Origin: Purpureocillium takamizusanense
Lineage: Eukaryota > Ascomycota > Sordariomycetes > Hypocreales > Ophiocordycipitaceae
DNA length: 64,000 bases
Assembly (NCBI RefSeq): GCF_022605165.1
Contig: NC_063079.1
Coordinates: 878,001-942,000, forward strand
Direction of reading: 5' to 3'
Numbering within the stretch: position 1 is the stretch's first letter; each line of letters starts with the position of its first letter. A model generated the notes under the pieces. That model was not told the DNA's origin and searched no databases. It saw only the letters and a list, made by a program, of their open reading frames with translations. Positions 23,609 to 33,907 of this stretch are shown piece by piece. A program made the position numbers and the translations under genes.

Positions 23609-26600
23609 TCAACGCTCTTCACTCCTCTTCTCCTTCCCATGCATGCCACCTGGTCGGTACCAACTACGCGGGAGGCGGTGTCGTGCGTTGGCTTGTTGCT
23701 GGGTGCGGCTGTTAACTACCTTACGACAGACAGACCTGGCCCGCCGCAGTACGTACCGGCGGCAAGCCACAGCGATCCATGCGATCCCTCCGCGTCCCCC
23801 ACGCCGCCGACGCCCCAACCCGAACCCACCCCGCTGTCTACCTAGGTATCCTCTGTTGCCAACGACACTCAGACGGTGAAAGCAGCCCAGCGCGTCGTCG
23901 GCAGCGGCACCTGATTCGAGGCTTTCCGGCTGGCTGCCCGGACGGAGCATTGTCCCGTTTGGTGCACGTTTCCTCGTCGGCTGCATCTCGCAAGCCACGG
24001 CAAAACATCCGCATAAAACCGGCACTTCGTGTTTGATCCGCACGCAACCCACTACCGTCGTCGTCGCTGCCTGCGCCGATTCTTTCTCGACGGGCCTCAA
24101 TCACTGGCGCCTGGCAGGTTGAATCAATGTCCCCTTTGGACCTGGCCGAGGCCGCTACCCCGCGCAGCATCGGGCGCTGCGCTGTGGGCTGACCCGCCCC
24201 CGTCTCCCCTCAAAGCACATCCATTTCCTATCCAGGATCGCCAATTCTCAGGCGGTGCGAGAGTAATCGCTGCCATCTACCCATTAACGTTAGTTTCTTT
24301 GCCTATACCAAGATGAAGCCTCGGCTCCACACTCTAATCGTAGAACCATCTGATCATGGCCACGACCCCAGACTAGGCAATCGCTGCCTGTGATCGACCG
24401 GCGCATCATCTTGATCCCGCCGGCTCCTGAGCCATGCTCGACAATTGGTGGTGTCGCGGGATTGACAGTGACTCGCTCGCGGGTTTCAATTGCCCGACTC
24501 CCCACCACCCCCGGACTCCTCACAGTCACAAGCTTCACCAGCCCTACTCGCTTGACTTTCCGAGGCTGATCTGAGCGACGACACCAACTTGGGAAGTTAG
24601 AGCAACGCGCCGACACAGCCGCTCCTGCTGGCCAGCCTCAATATGTATCCCCCGCTGGTTTGCGGGGTTCTGTCATCCTTCAACACGAGCACGCGCGCCG
24701 GGTTCCGTACTCGTACCCGTGATGTAACTTGCTCATGGGTGCAGATGGCCTGATTTTGGGGGTTTCGGTGATATGTGCCGCTCCGAAGCCTGCGAGATGC
24801 CGCTTTGGATGCGCTCCTCCCTGCAGCACATGTCAAGGGATAAGTGAGACTGTACAGTGCCCCAGGCCTCACTGATAATGAATACTGGCTTTTCCCATCC
24901 CTTTCTCGCTGTCCTGGAGCTCAACCGCCGGGACCTTGGGATTGCCAGATTCATGTGTTTGGAAATCGAAGGCCCGACTTCATCTCCCTTGAACCCTGTT
25001 CGGAGGCTGTGGTGCTCAGCCTGCAGGGAGATACCCCTTGTTGGACGGTCTGGGGTATATATGCAGGATGTTGAACTAGCACTCAGACATGGACCTGCAT
25101 GGCCGCCGCTACTACACCATTGGCCATGATGAGATGAGATGAAAAGCTGCAAGGCATCGGAAATTGTTTGCTGTGTTGGACTCGATGTTTCGAAACAATC
25201 AAGACAAACAGCATGTGGCTGTGGGCTTATGAGTCGATGCCTGCCGCACGCGAGCTGCAAATGAAATTTACAGGAGCAGTATACGGGTTGCGGATGATTA
25301 TTTCGGCGTGCAGCCTCGCTCATGTTGGGTTGTATCAGGCCGGCCACCTCATCGTTCGCATCCTCGATACTCGGCTCTCAAGAGAGTGGTCTGCTTGCAT
25401 CGTTGATGCTTGTGACTGGCGCGAGCTTTTATATTCCTGTCATGAGACAAAGCCACTTCGCGTCGTGATCCCAGTCCTGGTTGATACTTGCCGCTCTGTG
25501 TCGCTCAAGATGCGTTACTGACGACTTTTCAAGGCTGACTTGGGATCGTGGCGTTGGTTTGCTCGCCGCACACTGCTTTTAGCCTCGTAGCTGACACGCA
25601 CTTCTAGAGTCTGTATTTATTTCTGCTACCTTGGTATCAAATGGCTTGGTGATATCTCAACTACGCCGGCTCTGCTATCAGAATAATGATTTGAATAGAA
25701 CTATTGTACGCGCTGACGCATCTTGGCGCTCTTTGCGGCCGCTGGGACTCAGGAGACACCTGACAGAGCATCGGCTTGTTCCGCCCATCATCCATCAGGG
25801 TGCTGGCCTTTGCTCCAGAGTCCCGCTCCCTCTCGCAGATGGCACACTCCATAGCATGGGGGCTGTTGGCGATGGGATGATGTTTCGACCTGCTAGCTGC
25901 CCGTTACTCAAACAGGCGGTATCTCACCACGTGTAGTAGTGTTCACGGGCAACCTTAATTCCACTGCTGCCCTTCGGAAACAGTCCCTCTGTGTAACATG
26001 CCAGGGTGGAGTGTGTTCACCACGTTCAGGTTGTTCGTGTTGCCTCATCTGGACATGAGAGCCGACAGTGGCCAATCAGGCAGGGGCCCCATGTTTGCGA
26101 GGTATGACATGCACGACTGGATGCAGCTGCAGTACGCTCTCCACTGTCGCTGCAAGACTGCACAAAACTAGCAAATGCTACGGAGTAACACAGACAAGTC
26201 CCGCAACTGCTACGCGGTAGACAACACGTACGTTGAGGACTTGGATCCACACTGGCCAAAGTTGCAGCCCGCAGTTGGCCATCATGCCATCGTGGCCGCT
26301 CCAGATCTTGGGCAGCGACGCGACAGCCGATCTCGAAAGGGCCACCAAAGGCTCCGCAAAATCTCCCTCGAAGCTGCAACGGGAACCAAACCATGGCGTC
26401 TTTTCACTGGACTGGACTGGACTGGGATGACTGGCTACGGAAAAAGGGCCGCCTTCTAGCGGCACAGCCTTGAGAGGCTGAGTGGGACGCTTCCTTGTTT
26501 GACAGTTGAGGATAGTTGCCAATCATTGGTGCTGGCCATCACCCACATGACGTAACACCCACCATGTCAGAAACCTGAAATCTACAACTGTTGACATCAA

Positions 26601-26625
26601 TGGCTCACGGAGCAGGGCTGCGGGC

Positions 26626-26633
26626 GATATAAG
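26626..26633 (+). promoter_or_regulatory. TATA-like box of the small hydrophilic protein gene
   Basis: GATATAAG lies about 220 bases before the ATG at 26845. A probable 5' untranslated intron follows (26725-26788: GTACGT donor, CTAACA branch, CAACAG acceptor), which would put the transcription start near 26660. Confidence 0.4.
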
Positions 26634-26844
26634 AAGGAAATGGCAGCCGCTTTCCTTTAAGAAGACGGGAAAGCTCTATACACACATGTGCAGAGGAGAA
26701 ATCATCATCTCCACATCATTCATTGTACGTGTTTGGCCCACCACTGTCCCATGAGCCAAATTTAGGCAACTAACAGCTTCATCAACAGGATATCATCATC
26801 GGACCAGCAAAAGAGAAAAGTCGCACACACACACCACCGCGACC

Positions 26845-27411
26845 ATGGCCGAGAACAAGCAGGCGCCGCAGACCACCAAGACCCCCTTCGACCAGCTGTC
26901 GGAGCAGGAGAAGACGCAGACCTGGACCGAGTGGGTCAAGGACTTCAAGCCCCCGCTGGGCTTCGGCGACATGTCCGAGGAGGACCAGAAGAAGACGTAC
27001 ATGGAGTGGGCCAGGGACAAGTACAACGAGCAGTACGAGAACTGGATGCCGTGGATCGAGGACCACTTCCTCAAGTGGTTCACCAAGGATAACAAGGCGA
27101 GCTACGCGACAAAAGGTGCGTTTTTTTCCAACCATAGGGGGGGCGGATGCCGCCATGGATGGCTGCGCATGTTTGCATTGATAATGTCTTGCTGATGCAG
27201 CGGCGGGACAGATACCCTCGACAAGTCCAAAGTGACCGGCGTCGAGCAGGTCGACACCCTGCAGGACGGCGTCAACAACCTCGTCGCGGGGCAGGTCGGC
27301 CAGGGTGGCTTGCTGCAGCCGCTCGGTGACCTGGCCTCGAAAGAGGGCGTCAACCGGGCGGAGCGACAGGGCAAGGACGACAAGGGAGGATATGTCCCCA
27401 CGACGTTGTAA
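26845..27411 (+). CDS. Small conserved hydrophilic fungal protein, function unknown
   Basis: Two exons, 26845-27115 and 27212-27411, joined in phase 1 by a 96-base intron (donor GTGCGT, acceptor GGACAG; the earlier CAG at 27200 would break the frame). The product has 156 residues. It is Lys/Asp/Glu/Gln-rich with no membrane segment or signal peptide. The N-terminal half carries a Trp-rich acidic repeat-like part (TWTEWVKDFKPP, YMEWARDKYNEQYENWMPW). The C-terminal half has VDTLQDGVNNLVAGQVGQGG. I recall similar proteins in other Sordariomycetes but know no function. CCATGG start context and a TATA box with probable leader intron suggest a well-expressed gene. Confidence 0.85.
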
Positions 27412-27615
27412 AGATTCGGTTCTGGAAGGTTGTCGCAGCGAACAAGCGATGAGTCAATGATGCTTCCTGTTAAAGCGTGTGCCCCCGGCAACAATGTATG
27501 TTGATGACCGTCTGAGAGCGTCAGGCAAGGCACGGAATGATGTACGATAACGCCAGCTAGTCACTCACACATCTGAGCCCCGTTGTTTAATAGAAACGAA
27601 GCGGCTTGTATTCAG

Positions 27616-28471
27616 CTACGCGAGACTGGCGACAAGCTCGTCGCCCAAGCCCTGGATGCTATCCTCAAACTCGTTCGTGCTCCCCGCGGTCCACGCCGCG
27701 CCATCCTTGCCGGGCACGGCACGGTCGCCGCTGAAGCCAATGTACAAGACGTCCTTTTCGTCGTGTCCGTTGTCGCCCGAGAGCCCGCCGTCGGGGAAGC
27801 ACAGCTTGCCCAGTGCCAGGGACGCCTCGCCGGTCGAGGTGAATCCGTTGGTATCTCCCCAGACGCCGTAGAACTGTGGCGCGGAGGAAAAGCTTAGCTT
27901 CAAGGCCCCGAGACAGGGAAGTAGACGCTTTGTGAGAAGGAGGAGGGGGGGAGCTCTCTTACTACTTGGTTATTGCAAACAACGGCCATGACACTCAGAG
28001 GCTGGATGCCGTGGTCCTGAGGGTTAAACGACGGACTGGCCCCCTCGTTGCCAAAGACGACGTAGGGATGGAGGTTGGCGTCGAGATCCGAGATGCCGTA
28101 GTTCTTGACCGTGTCGACAAAGGACGTCTGCCCCTGTCCGGACGGGTCGTTGGCGCAGTCGCCGGCCGAGTTGTTGGCGCCGTCGCAGTCGATGTCGAGG
28201 TTGTCGTACTCGTCGTTGCCCTTGAGGAACACGGCGTTGGCCAGGTCGCCGCAGTACACGGCGCCGCCGCCGAACGTGCCGGAGAGGCTGTTGGAGCAGC
28301 TACCAGACTGCGGGGAGCCTAGCTGTTAGCGGGTTCCGTGAGGAAGCCAGGAAGTCATCATAGGTGCCGGACCTTGTGCTGGTCGTAGATGGCCTTGAGA
28401 TTGGATGGCAGCTCGTAGGCCGAGGCGACGGCGCCGAGCGCCAACAACACGGTGGAAAGGGAGGCGAGCAT
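27616..28471 (-). CDS. Secreted chitosanase, glycoside hydrolase family 75
   Basis: Three exons (minus): 28471-28373, 28307-27966 and 27873-27616, with introns of 65 and 92 bases, giving 232 residues. A signal peptide ends near residue 17 (VASA). Family hallmarks are present: [59 protein letters not shown] and KDVLYIGF. The acidic residues in the [15 protein letters not shown] segment are the likely catalytic pair. Length agrees with fungal GH75 enzymes (about 230-240). It should cleave chitosan outside the cell, either host or prey derived or the fungus's own wall. A CATAAAA box lies at 28591-28600 on its strand, about 120 bases upstream. Confidence 0.96.
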
Positions 28472-29412
28472 GTTGTGGCAATTGTGGGCGACGGACTGAT
28501 TCTGATTGTACCTCGGCGATCGTTACAAAAGAGCACTTTGCCTGAGAGATTGTATCTTGTCTTTGGAATAGGCATTGACTTCCCCCGTCTCGTTTTATGG
28601 CCTGTTGAGCCACTACGTCGGGCCGGGCTTTGCCGTACAATATACTTGTTGCAACCTTTACATGACGGTCCGACCCTTTAATCGTCGATTTGCCATCGTC
28701 TGAAACCTTGATGCCAGGAAGCTAGTCGAGCGACCAACGGGGCACCCCGACCCTGGGACCGTTCCTCTTTCCGTTCGGGCATTCGAGCTGCCGTTAGGTT
28801 AACCCCCGCGTGGCGCGTCAAGTCCCGCAGGATCTTAGCGCCATGGACGAGATCAGCACTCCGGGTTGTGCCTGGCTTTGCCGGGCGGGCGTGGCGGCGG
28901 GAGACGAGCCCAAAATGGGGAACGATAGGTTAGTACAAAAAGAACTCGTCCCCTCGAAAAAGGCTCCATGGAAGTTGCGCATTTGGCTCCGGTGGGGGGT
29001 CGTGGGCGCGAGCTTGACTGAGCAAATGCATCAATAGATGCCGCCCTAGGGCGAGCCGCCCCGAGAACATGAAGTCGCGCGACTTCGCGAAGAAGTGCGT
29101 TATTCGAACGGATTGGGCCCTGTCGGCGCGGGGCGGGCGTTGTGACGATTTGGGTTATTGGAAGTTCAATTGAGATATCGGCGTGCGTTATATATGTATG
29201 GCGCGCGCCCGTGCCGTCCTATCCCATGCATGGATGCGCACCAACAACAAAAATAAATGGCAGGCACGGCATGGGGGTGGGGCGCGGACCGAGAAAGAAG
29301 CGGGATAGTTACCCCTAATAAAGACTTCTGAAATTGCCAGAAATACTATCCCTCACCCAACTCATTCCTACAAAAACACCCATACTTTCTAGTCTCAAGT
29401 ACATACGCGAAC
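28472..29412. other. Intergenic region carrying one copy of a duplicated 140-base sequence
   Basis: Holds the chitosanase promoter, repeat copy 1 (28824-28963), a 16-base perfect palindrome at 29071-29086 (GAAGTCGCGCGACTTC) and the promoter of the next gene. The 75-codon frame at 28810-29037 lies in the repeat and is not supported as a gene. Confidence 0.5.
28824..28963 (+). repeat. Dispersed repeat, copy 1
   Basis: Aligns with 30955-31105 in the same orientation. Shared blocks include CCGGGTTGTG, CTGGCTTTGCCGG, TGGCGGCGGGAGACGAG and CCCAAAATGGG. Located about 450 bases before the gene at 29413. Confidence 0.8.
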
Positions 29413-30477
29413 ATGTCTCTGCGCATGTACGTCAAAGCCGCGTCGTGCACCCGAATACCGTTCGCACCGGTAGCCCACCATCAACATATGCGAGCCGCGG
29501 CAGTCGGCATAGCAGCTGCCGTTTCGGCTGCCTGGGGTATTCGGGGTCGCTCCGGCCTCTCGACTGGGGCCCAGGTAGATCGAGCCTTCTACTCGACCAA
29601 GAAGTGCGTGCTCGTCGAGGAAAACATGCCGCCGAACTGGAGGGAAAAGTTGAGGGAGTTCGAAGCCAATTTGGATAGGCCAGAGCTTGAGAGACGCTTA
29701 GAGGCTCTCCAGCAGCCGTCTCATCTCGAGGGAGTCGAGAGGGCGCTTGATAGTGCGCAACTCAGACCGGGCGCATCGTGGGGACTCGCCGTCTACCGCA
29801 CGGATTATAAAGACGATGCCAAGTGGCAGGAGATGTGCGCGCGCCTAGAGATGGATGTGCGCGAGTCCTCCGAGTATTATGTTGACAATGGCATCTTTGA
29901 CCGCCATCGATTCGTCTTCATGGACGACAAGGCACGGTTCGATGGAGCCTCTCCTGCTCAGGTTCGAGTTCATTTTGAGCAATGGGCCAAGGAAGAACTA
30001 GCGCGGGACTGGGCCGTGCAGCCGGTGACGGAGGACATGCACCAAACGATGTATGGACCACCCGATAAGCCCAATCACGGCGCCATCACCAGTGTCGGCA
30101 CGCGGTACAACGTTTGCATGGTGATCGACGATGTGTGCCTACAATCTTTGGATCGGGCCGGGGGTCTTGCGGCTGCGTTCGTCATGCTGGTCAATAGGGA
30201 TTCCAGCCTCTCCCGTGAGGCAACGGAAGAGTACGAACACCCTGACTATACGGAGGGATGGATGTATGACCACAATGAGGGCCCGGGCGGGTGGATCTAC
30301 ATCAGCATGTGGGACTACGTCGACACGTACAACGCCTTGAGTGAATCCGATGAATGGGTAGAAAGATTCATGTGGCCTTCTATGGTTTACGGCACCATGG
30401 GTCTGGGCCTTGAGAGGTCGCCGGCATTCTGGAGGCAAGAGACTCTTACCAAAGAGGGAACTGCTGAGAAAAAGTGA
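29413..30477 (+). CDS. Unrecognised fungal protein, 354 residues
   Basis: Single exon from ATG 29413. I cannot assign a family name. The first about 55 residues are Ala/Arg/Ser-rich with a hydrophobic patch (AVGIAAAVSAAWGI) and may be a mitochondrial targeting sequence or weak membrane anchor. The rest is an acidic soluble domain with WGLAVYRTDYKDDAKWQ, RHRFVFMDDKARFDGA, a conserved-looking GTRYNVCMVIDDVCLQSL and a Trp/Tyr/Asp-rich end (GWIYISMWDYVD). The pattern suggests a family found widely in filamentous fungi as hypothetical proteins. Codon use and length support a real gene. Repeat copies lie upstream and downstream of it. Confidence 0.78.
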   Translation: MSLRMYVKAASCTRIPFAPVAHHQHMRAAAVGIAAAVSAAWGIRGRSGLSTGAQVDRAFYSTKKCVLVEENMPPNWREKLREFEANLDRPELERRLEALQQPSHLEGVERALDSAQLRPGASWGLAVYRTDYKDDAKWQEMCARLEMDVRESSEYYVDNGIFDRHRFVFMDDKARFDGASPAQVRVHFEQWAKEELARDWAVQPVTEDMHQTMYGPPDKPNHGAITSVGTRYNVCMVIDDVCLQSLDRAGGLAAAFVMLVNRDSSLSREATEEYEHPDYTEGWMYDHNEGPGGWIYISMWDYVDTYNALSESDEWVERFMWPSMVYGTMGLGLERSPAFWRQETLTKEGTAEKK

Positions 30478-30954
30478 TGGAGACGGTGTGTAGGCGTTTA
30501 AAGCTCTGAGATATGGGAGGGCCCGTTTCTCTGGGCTACCTGTTACCACATTCTCTCATCTTATCGTCGATGCAAAAGTCAATCCGAGTTGGCATATGCA
30601 CTCTCCTCCGCTGAGGTGACCACGAGGACGAGAACGCTTATTCTAGCGCTTTGGGTTAGTTCAGGTCCGGATGCTTCTTCATGTCAGCACTCGCTTCACT
30701 CGAGGGCCGGAGACAAGGGCGTACTGTGACGAGCGTTTCTATCAACGCGCCTCGTAGGTTGGCGAACAGATGGTGTTCTTGACAAGCTCGTGTTTTCAGG
30801 TTGGAGAGGTGCGCCAATGTGTAGGATATGGGACGCGAGAGCCAATGAGAGTGCGCGCGCGTGTCCTAGTAGGTGTCGAGCTAGTCGTCCATCGTCTCTC
30901 GCTATAGAGACGCCCACTAGGCTAGGTCACCCAGATCTAACACATTTGCCACGG

Positions 30955-31105
30955 AGTCCCCGCAGCAGGATCCAGGGCCGTGGAAGAGATCGGCACTCAT
31001 CCGGGTTGTGTCTGGCTTTGCCGGCGCGGCGCGTGTGTGGCGGCGGGAGACGAGGCCCAAAATGGGAAACACGACACTAGGAACCCGTCCATCGAGAAGG
31101 ATTCG
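30955..31105 (+). repeat. Dispersed repeat, copy 2
   Basis: Counterpart of 28824-28963, same orientation, visibly diverged with small indels. Located about 255 bases before the secreted lysozyme-like gene. Confidence 0.8.
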
Positions 31106-31264
31106 GACCGACTTTCTTCGGCGGTCGCGCCCTGTGCTGGGAGAATAAGTCCTCCTATCAGAAGCGCGACTGGAGAAGACGGGGAGTTGCATCGTCCGGA
31201 CGGCTATGACGAAGGCCTAGGACTACAGAATGGTAGGCGGTTGTGTAGTCTCTTGCACTCTCGT

Positions 31265-31270
31265 TATAAA
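31265..31270 (+). promoter_or_regulatory. TATA box of the lysozyme-like gene
   Basis: TATAAA 91 bases upstream of the start codon, followed by an A-rich leader before the ATG. Confidence 0.55.
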
Positions 31271-31360
31271 GGAAGACAATATGGCTTGTCTATGACTAGA
31301 AGTTACAGATCTTTTGCACAAGCAAAAAAATAAAAATAAAAACGCAGCTACTACGTCAAG

Positions 31361-32116
31361 ATGCACCGCTCTACTTTAGTCGCCACCAACATCCTCCTCG
31401 CGGTGAGCGTGAGCGCCGCCGACGTCAACCCCGACGCCCAAGGCGCGTGCGAGCCGACCCGGGGCGGCAGCGGCGCGTGCGGGCCCAACGGCTCCGAGCA
31501 GTGGCTCAACACGGGGCTCAAGGGCTCGGGCTGGGAGCCGCCCTTTCTCGACATCAACAAGCTGTCGCACATGTCGCTCGAGGACTACTACAAGGGCGTG
31601 GGCAAGCCGTGCCAAAAGTACGACGAGTACTTCCGCGGCTCCGGGGCCAAGTACGACGTCGACCCGGCCATCCTCGCCTTCCTCGCCATGCAGGAGTCGT
31701 CGTGCAACGCCGACGCGGGGGGTCCCACGCCGGGCCTCATGCAGTGCGACCCGGGCAACTGCCAGAACGGCAAGGGCAGCTGCCAGTACCCCGTCGGGGA
31801 CAACACCGACTGCGGCGCCCACGTGCTGCGGCAGGCGCTCGACGGCGCGGGCGGCGACGCGGTGCACGCGCTGGGCTCCTACAACGGCTGGTTCACGGCG
31901 GGCGACGGCACGGGGCTCAACGGCGGGAAAGGCCTGACGGAGGGGTACCCTTGCTCGGACGAGGGAAAGGCCCACGGCGTGCCGCAGAACCTCAACTACC
32001 TCCACGAGACGCTCAACGGCTGGTTCCAGGGCTACGACATGTACGGCGACGACCGGGACCTCGACGGCGAGTATGATTGCGACCAGGGGTGTAACGGGGG
32101 CGGGGATTTGTGTTGA
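31361..32116 (+). CDS. Secreted lysozyme-like protein (SLT/GH23-type transglycosylase fold)
   Basis: Single exon, 251 residues. A signal peptide covers about residues 1-19. The core has the SLT/goose-lysozyme pattern: AILAFLAMQES with the candidate catalytic Glu112, GLMQCD (125-130) and ALGSYNGW (170-177). Many cysteines (for example 30, 40, 84, 115, 129, 134, 141, 151, 198 and the C-terminal ones) suggest disulfides, as expected of an exported protein. Bacterial relatives cleave peptidoglycan. A fungal secreted copy could act on bacteria, or the fold may serve another sugar polymer; activity is inferred. The third codon positions are extremely G/C-rich compared with neighbours, and the gene has no intron. 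Bacterial ancestry is possible but not shown. Confidence 0.88.
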   Translation: MHRSTLVATNILLAVSVSAADVNPDAQGACEPTRGGSGACGPNGSEQWLNTGLKGSGWEPPFLDINKLSHMSLEDYYKGVGKPCQKYDEYFRGSGAKYDVDPAILAFLAMQESSCNADAGGPTPGLMQCDPGNCQNGKGSCQYPVGDNTDCGAHVLRQALDGAGGDAVHALGSYNGWFTAGDGTGLNGGKGLTEGYPCSDEGKAHGVPQNLNYLHETLNGWFQGYDMYGDDRDLDGEYDCDQGCNGGGDLC

Positions 32117-32729
32117 TCTCGGGGTCACTTGCGCTACTTGATGTGTTAAGGGGCAACTATTCGTAAAGATGAGCGGCCACGCCCGTGAGCGTAGTTGAGT
32201 TGAGACTACAAAGACTCGAAGAGTATGCAGAAAACCCAAGTTGCGTTGGCGTTGGAGCCTACATGTCACTTTTTGCTGTGCCCAAAGTGCCACACGTCTC
32301 GGCTCTGCTCAAGTCGACCGGACTAAATACGGCACCCCGCGAGAGTAATCCAAGAGAAGGGGTTCATTTTACGACATGGTCATGGACAGTGAGGAAAATG
32401 ACATTGAAAGCAGGCTCCACTGACAGAATCACATAATGGAAAGCCATAAGCGGCATCAATTCCCTGGAGAAAGCACCCCGGATCCGAAACTAACTTTTGA
32501 GCACCCTGATCCCTAACCCAACCCACCGATAGCACCAAAAATGTTCCTTTGCGAGACAAAAAACCCCATCGCCACCACCCGGCCATCAATGTACGCAACG
32601 CCACCTCTCCTAGTAAAGCCATCGGTGAAGCCGCACGCCCTGCCGTACTTGTGTCAGTTGCTGCTCCCCGTACTTTGTGTGAATGCGGGCGGTAAAAAGT
32701 AGTATACAGAATCGGGGGAAAAGACATAC
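32117..32729. other. Convergent 3' region, no gene seen
   Basis: Lies between the ends of the lysozyme-like gene (plus) and the small cysteine-rich gene (minus). On the minus strand the sequence just after the stop of the latter begins GTATGT, so a 3' untranslated intron is possible. Confidence 0.5.
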
Positions 32730-32999
32730 CTAGCTCTTTTTCGACAGACACCAGCACCTTTTCCGACATTCCTTACCGTGCTTTTTTTCCACTTCGTCGT
32801 CCATGTTATAGCAGCCGTCAACGTCGCACCAGCCGGCAGGCTCCCCACACATGGGGAAGTCGACGAGGTTGCTGCAGTACATCATGAATTGGGGACTTGA
32901 CTTGGGATCGATTTTCCTTGCGAGGAGGGCACGGTTCGGCCGGGCTAGGGCGCGGAGACCGAGAAGGCCGATAACGACAAGTGCGTGATGGAGCTGCAT
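32730..32999 (-). CDS. Small secreted cysteine-rich protein
   Basis: 89 residues from ATG 32999. A hydrophobic signal peptide (about 1-19, ending near ALA) is followed by a basic stretch and a compact domain with seven cysteines: YC, MC, WC, GC and then CRKRCWC near the end. The reading frame is open further upstream but without need of it. No known family recognised. Size, signal and cysteines fit fungal effector-like or antimicrobial small secreted proteins; this is inference. A TATAAAG box lies at 33135-33141 on its strand, about 140 bases upstream. It sits in the same interval as two other secreted enzymes. Confidence 0.75.
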   Translation of the reverse strand: MQLHHALVVIGLLGLRALARPNRALLARKIDPKSSPQFMMYCSNLVDFPMCGEPAGWCDVDGCYNMDDEVEKKHGKECRKRCWCLSKKS

Positions 33000-33907
33000 C
33001 TTTGGTTCGGTATGTTCGGCTCCAACGGCGAGGGCTGTACAGATTGGCGAGACTTGATAGGTCGTATCAATTGTTGACGTAGTGAGTGAGGTCGGTGAGC
33101 AAAACAAAAAGCATTTGGTGGACGAGGCATGCCCCTTTATAACATCAATGCTGACGGATACGTTTGAAAAACCCTGCCTTGGAGCAACCACATGGCAGGG
33201 TTTCCCTAGCCCTACGCCTTTTCTGCACCTGCGTTTACAGGGCTCGTGTGACTAACACTTTGTGATTTCTTCAACGAGCGAGGTAATCGTTAGTCATTGA
33301 GCCGGAGGGGTCCGAGATGCATATGCAGCACCGCACTGGTAAAAACGGCTTGACCGAGCGTCCAGTCGGCACCGAGAAAGTTTTTTAAAAGAAAAAAGGA
33401 AGGAAGACCCTGTGCAGACCGCGACGACTGAGAAGAGATTGATGTCCCATGGTAACCACATCAGCACTCGGACCTTGCTTCGAGGCTTGTCGGGCGAGAG
33501 AAAAAAAGTGGCTCGACTGATATTGATGGACCGTGATCGTGCTATTTACACTTGCTCGCATAGGAGATGAGCGAATCAGCGCGACAAGGCGTTTTGCGTG
33601 ATGGGGACACAGACGCGAGACAGAGCCCAAGAAACAAACAAGACTCATTGGCCGCGTCAAGCCGAAGCTCAAAGATTTTCTTCTTCTTCTTCTTCTTCGT
33701 CTTGGACTTGGCAGAAGCCGCAAGCTGGCTCTGCGCTTGTCTCACGTGCACGCCTTGTAGAAGGGATGAGGCGCGCGTCAAAGCGGGCGTCGCTTGAAAC
33801 GGCCTGGCTGCTGCGCTGCACACACAACCCCATGGTCGCGCGGAATGGGCGCGAGGGCGTGCACCGCAGTGGATGGACCTGTGCTGGTAGGTAGGCTTCC
33901 CTCCCTT
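33000..33907. other. Intergenic region, no gene seen
   Basis: Contains the promoter of the small cysteine-rich gene, then the 3' flank of the PAI2-type gene. A TTC-rich run occurs at about 33676-33701. The overlapping frames seen there on both strands are not supported. Confidence 0.5.
33135..33141 (-). promoter_or_regulatory. TATA box of the small cysteine-rich protein gene
   Basis: TATAAAG on the minus strand about 140 bases upstream of ATG 32999. Confidence 0.5.

Larger units (their letters stand above)
21782..26844. other. Five-kilobase gene-poor region
   Basis: No gene supported. Frames of about 200-250 codons on the minus strand (22543-23298, 24733-25347) lack proper ATG starts, domains and composition. 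The frame at 25168-25521 (plus) is also unsupported. It holds a 7-base tandem repeat (22346-22411), a (CT)n run near 23578-23608 and a CTGGA repeat near 26407-26428. The last 220 bases are the promoter and 5' leader of the next gene. Confidence 0.55.
30478..31360. other. Intergenic region with second repeat copy and promoter of the lysozyme-like gene
   Basis: Contains repeat copy 2 (30955-31105) and a TATAAA box at 31265-31270, about 95 bases before the ATG at 31361. No gene supported. Confidence 0.55.

Noticed and set aside
22543..25347. Minus-strand frames of 251 and 204 codons in the gene-poor region
   Set aside because: Start only at TTG or GTG codons, with no recognisable domain or repeat-derived protein; no transposase or reverse transcriptase motifs.
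29071..29086. 16-base palindrome GAAGTCGCGCGACTTC
   Set aside because: About one such palindrome is expected by chance in 64 kb; no second copy seen.
31376..32293. 305-codon frame antisense to the lysozyme-like gene, and a 209-codon frame in another phase
   Set aside because: Shadows of a very GC-rich coding sequence; the sense frame has the signal peptide and SLT motifs.
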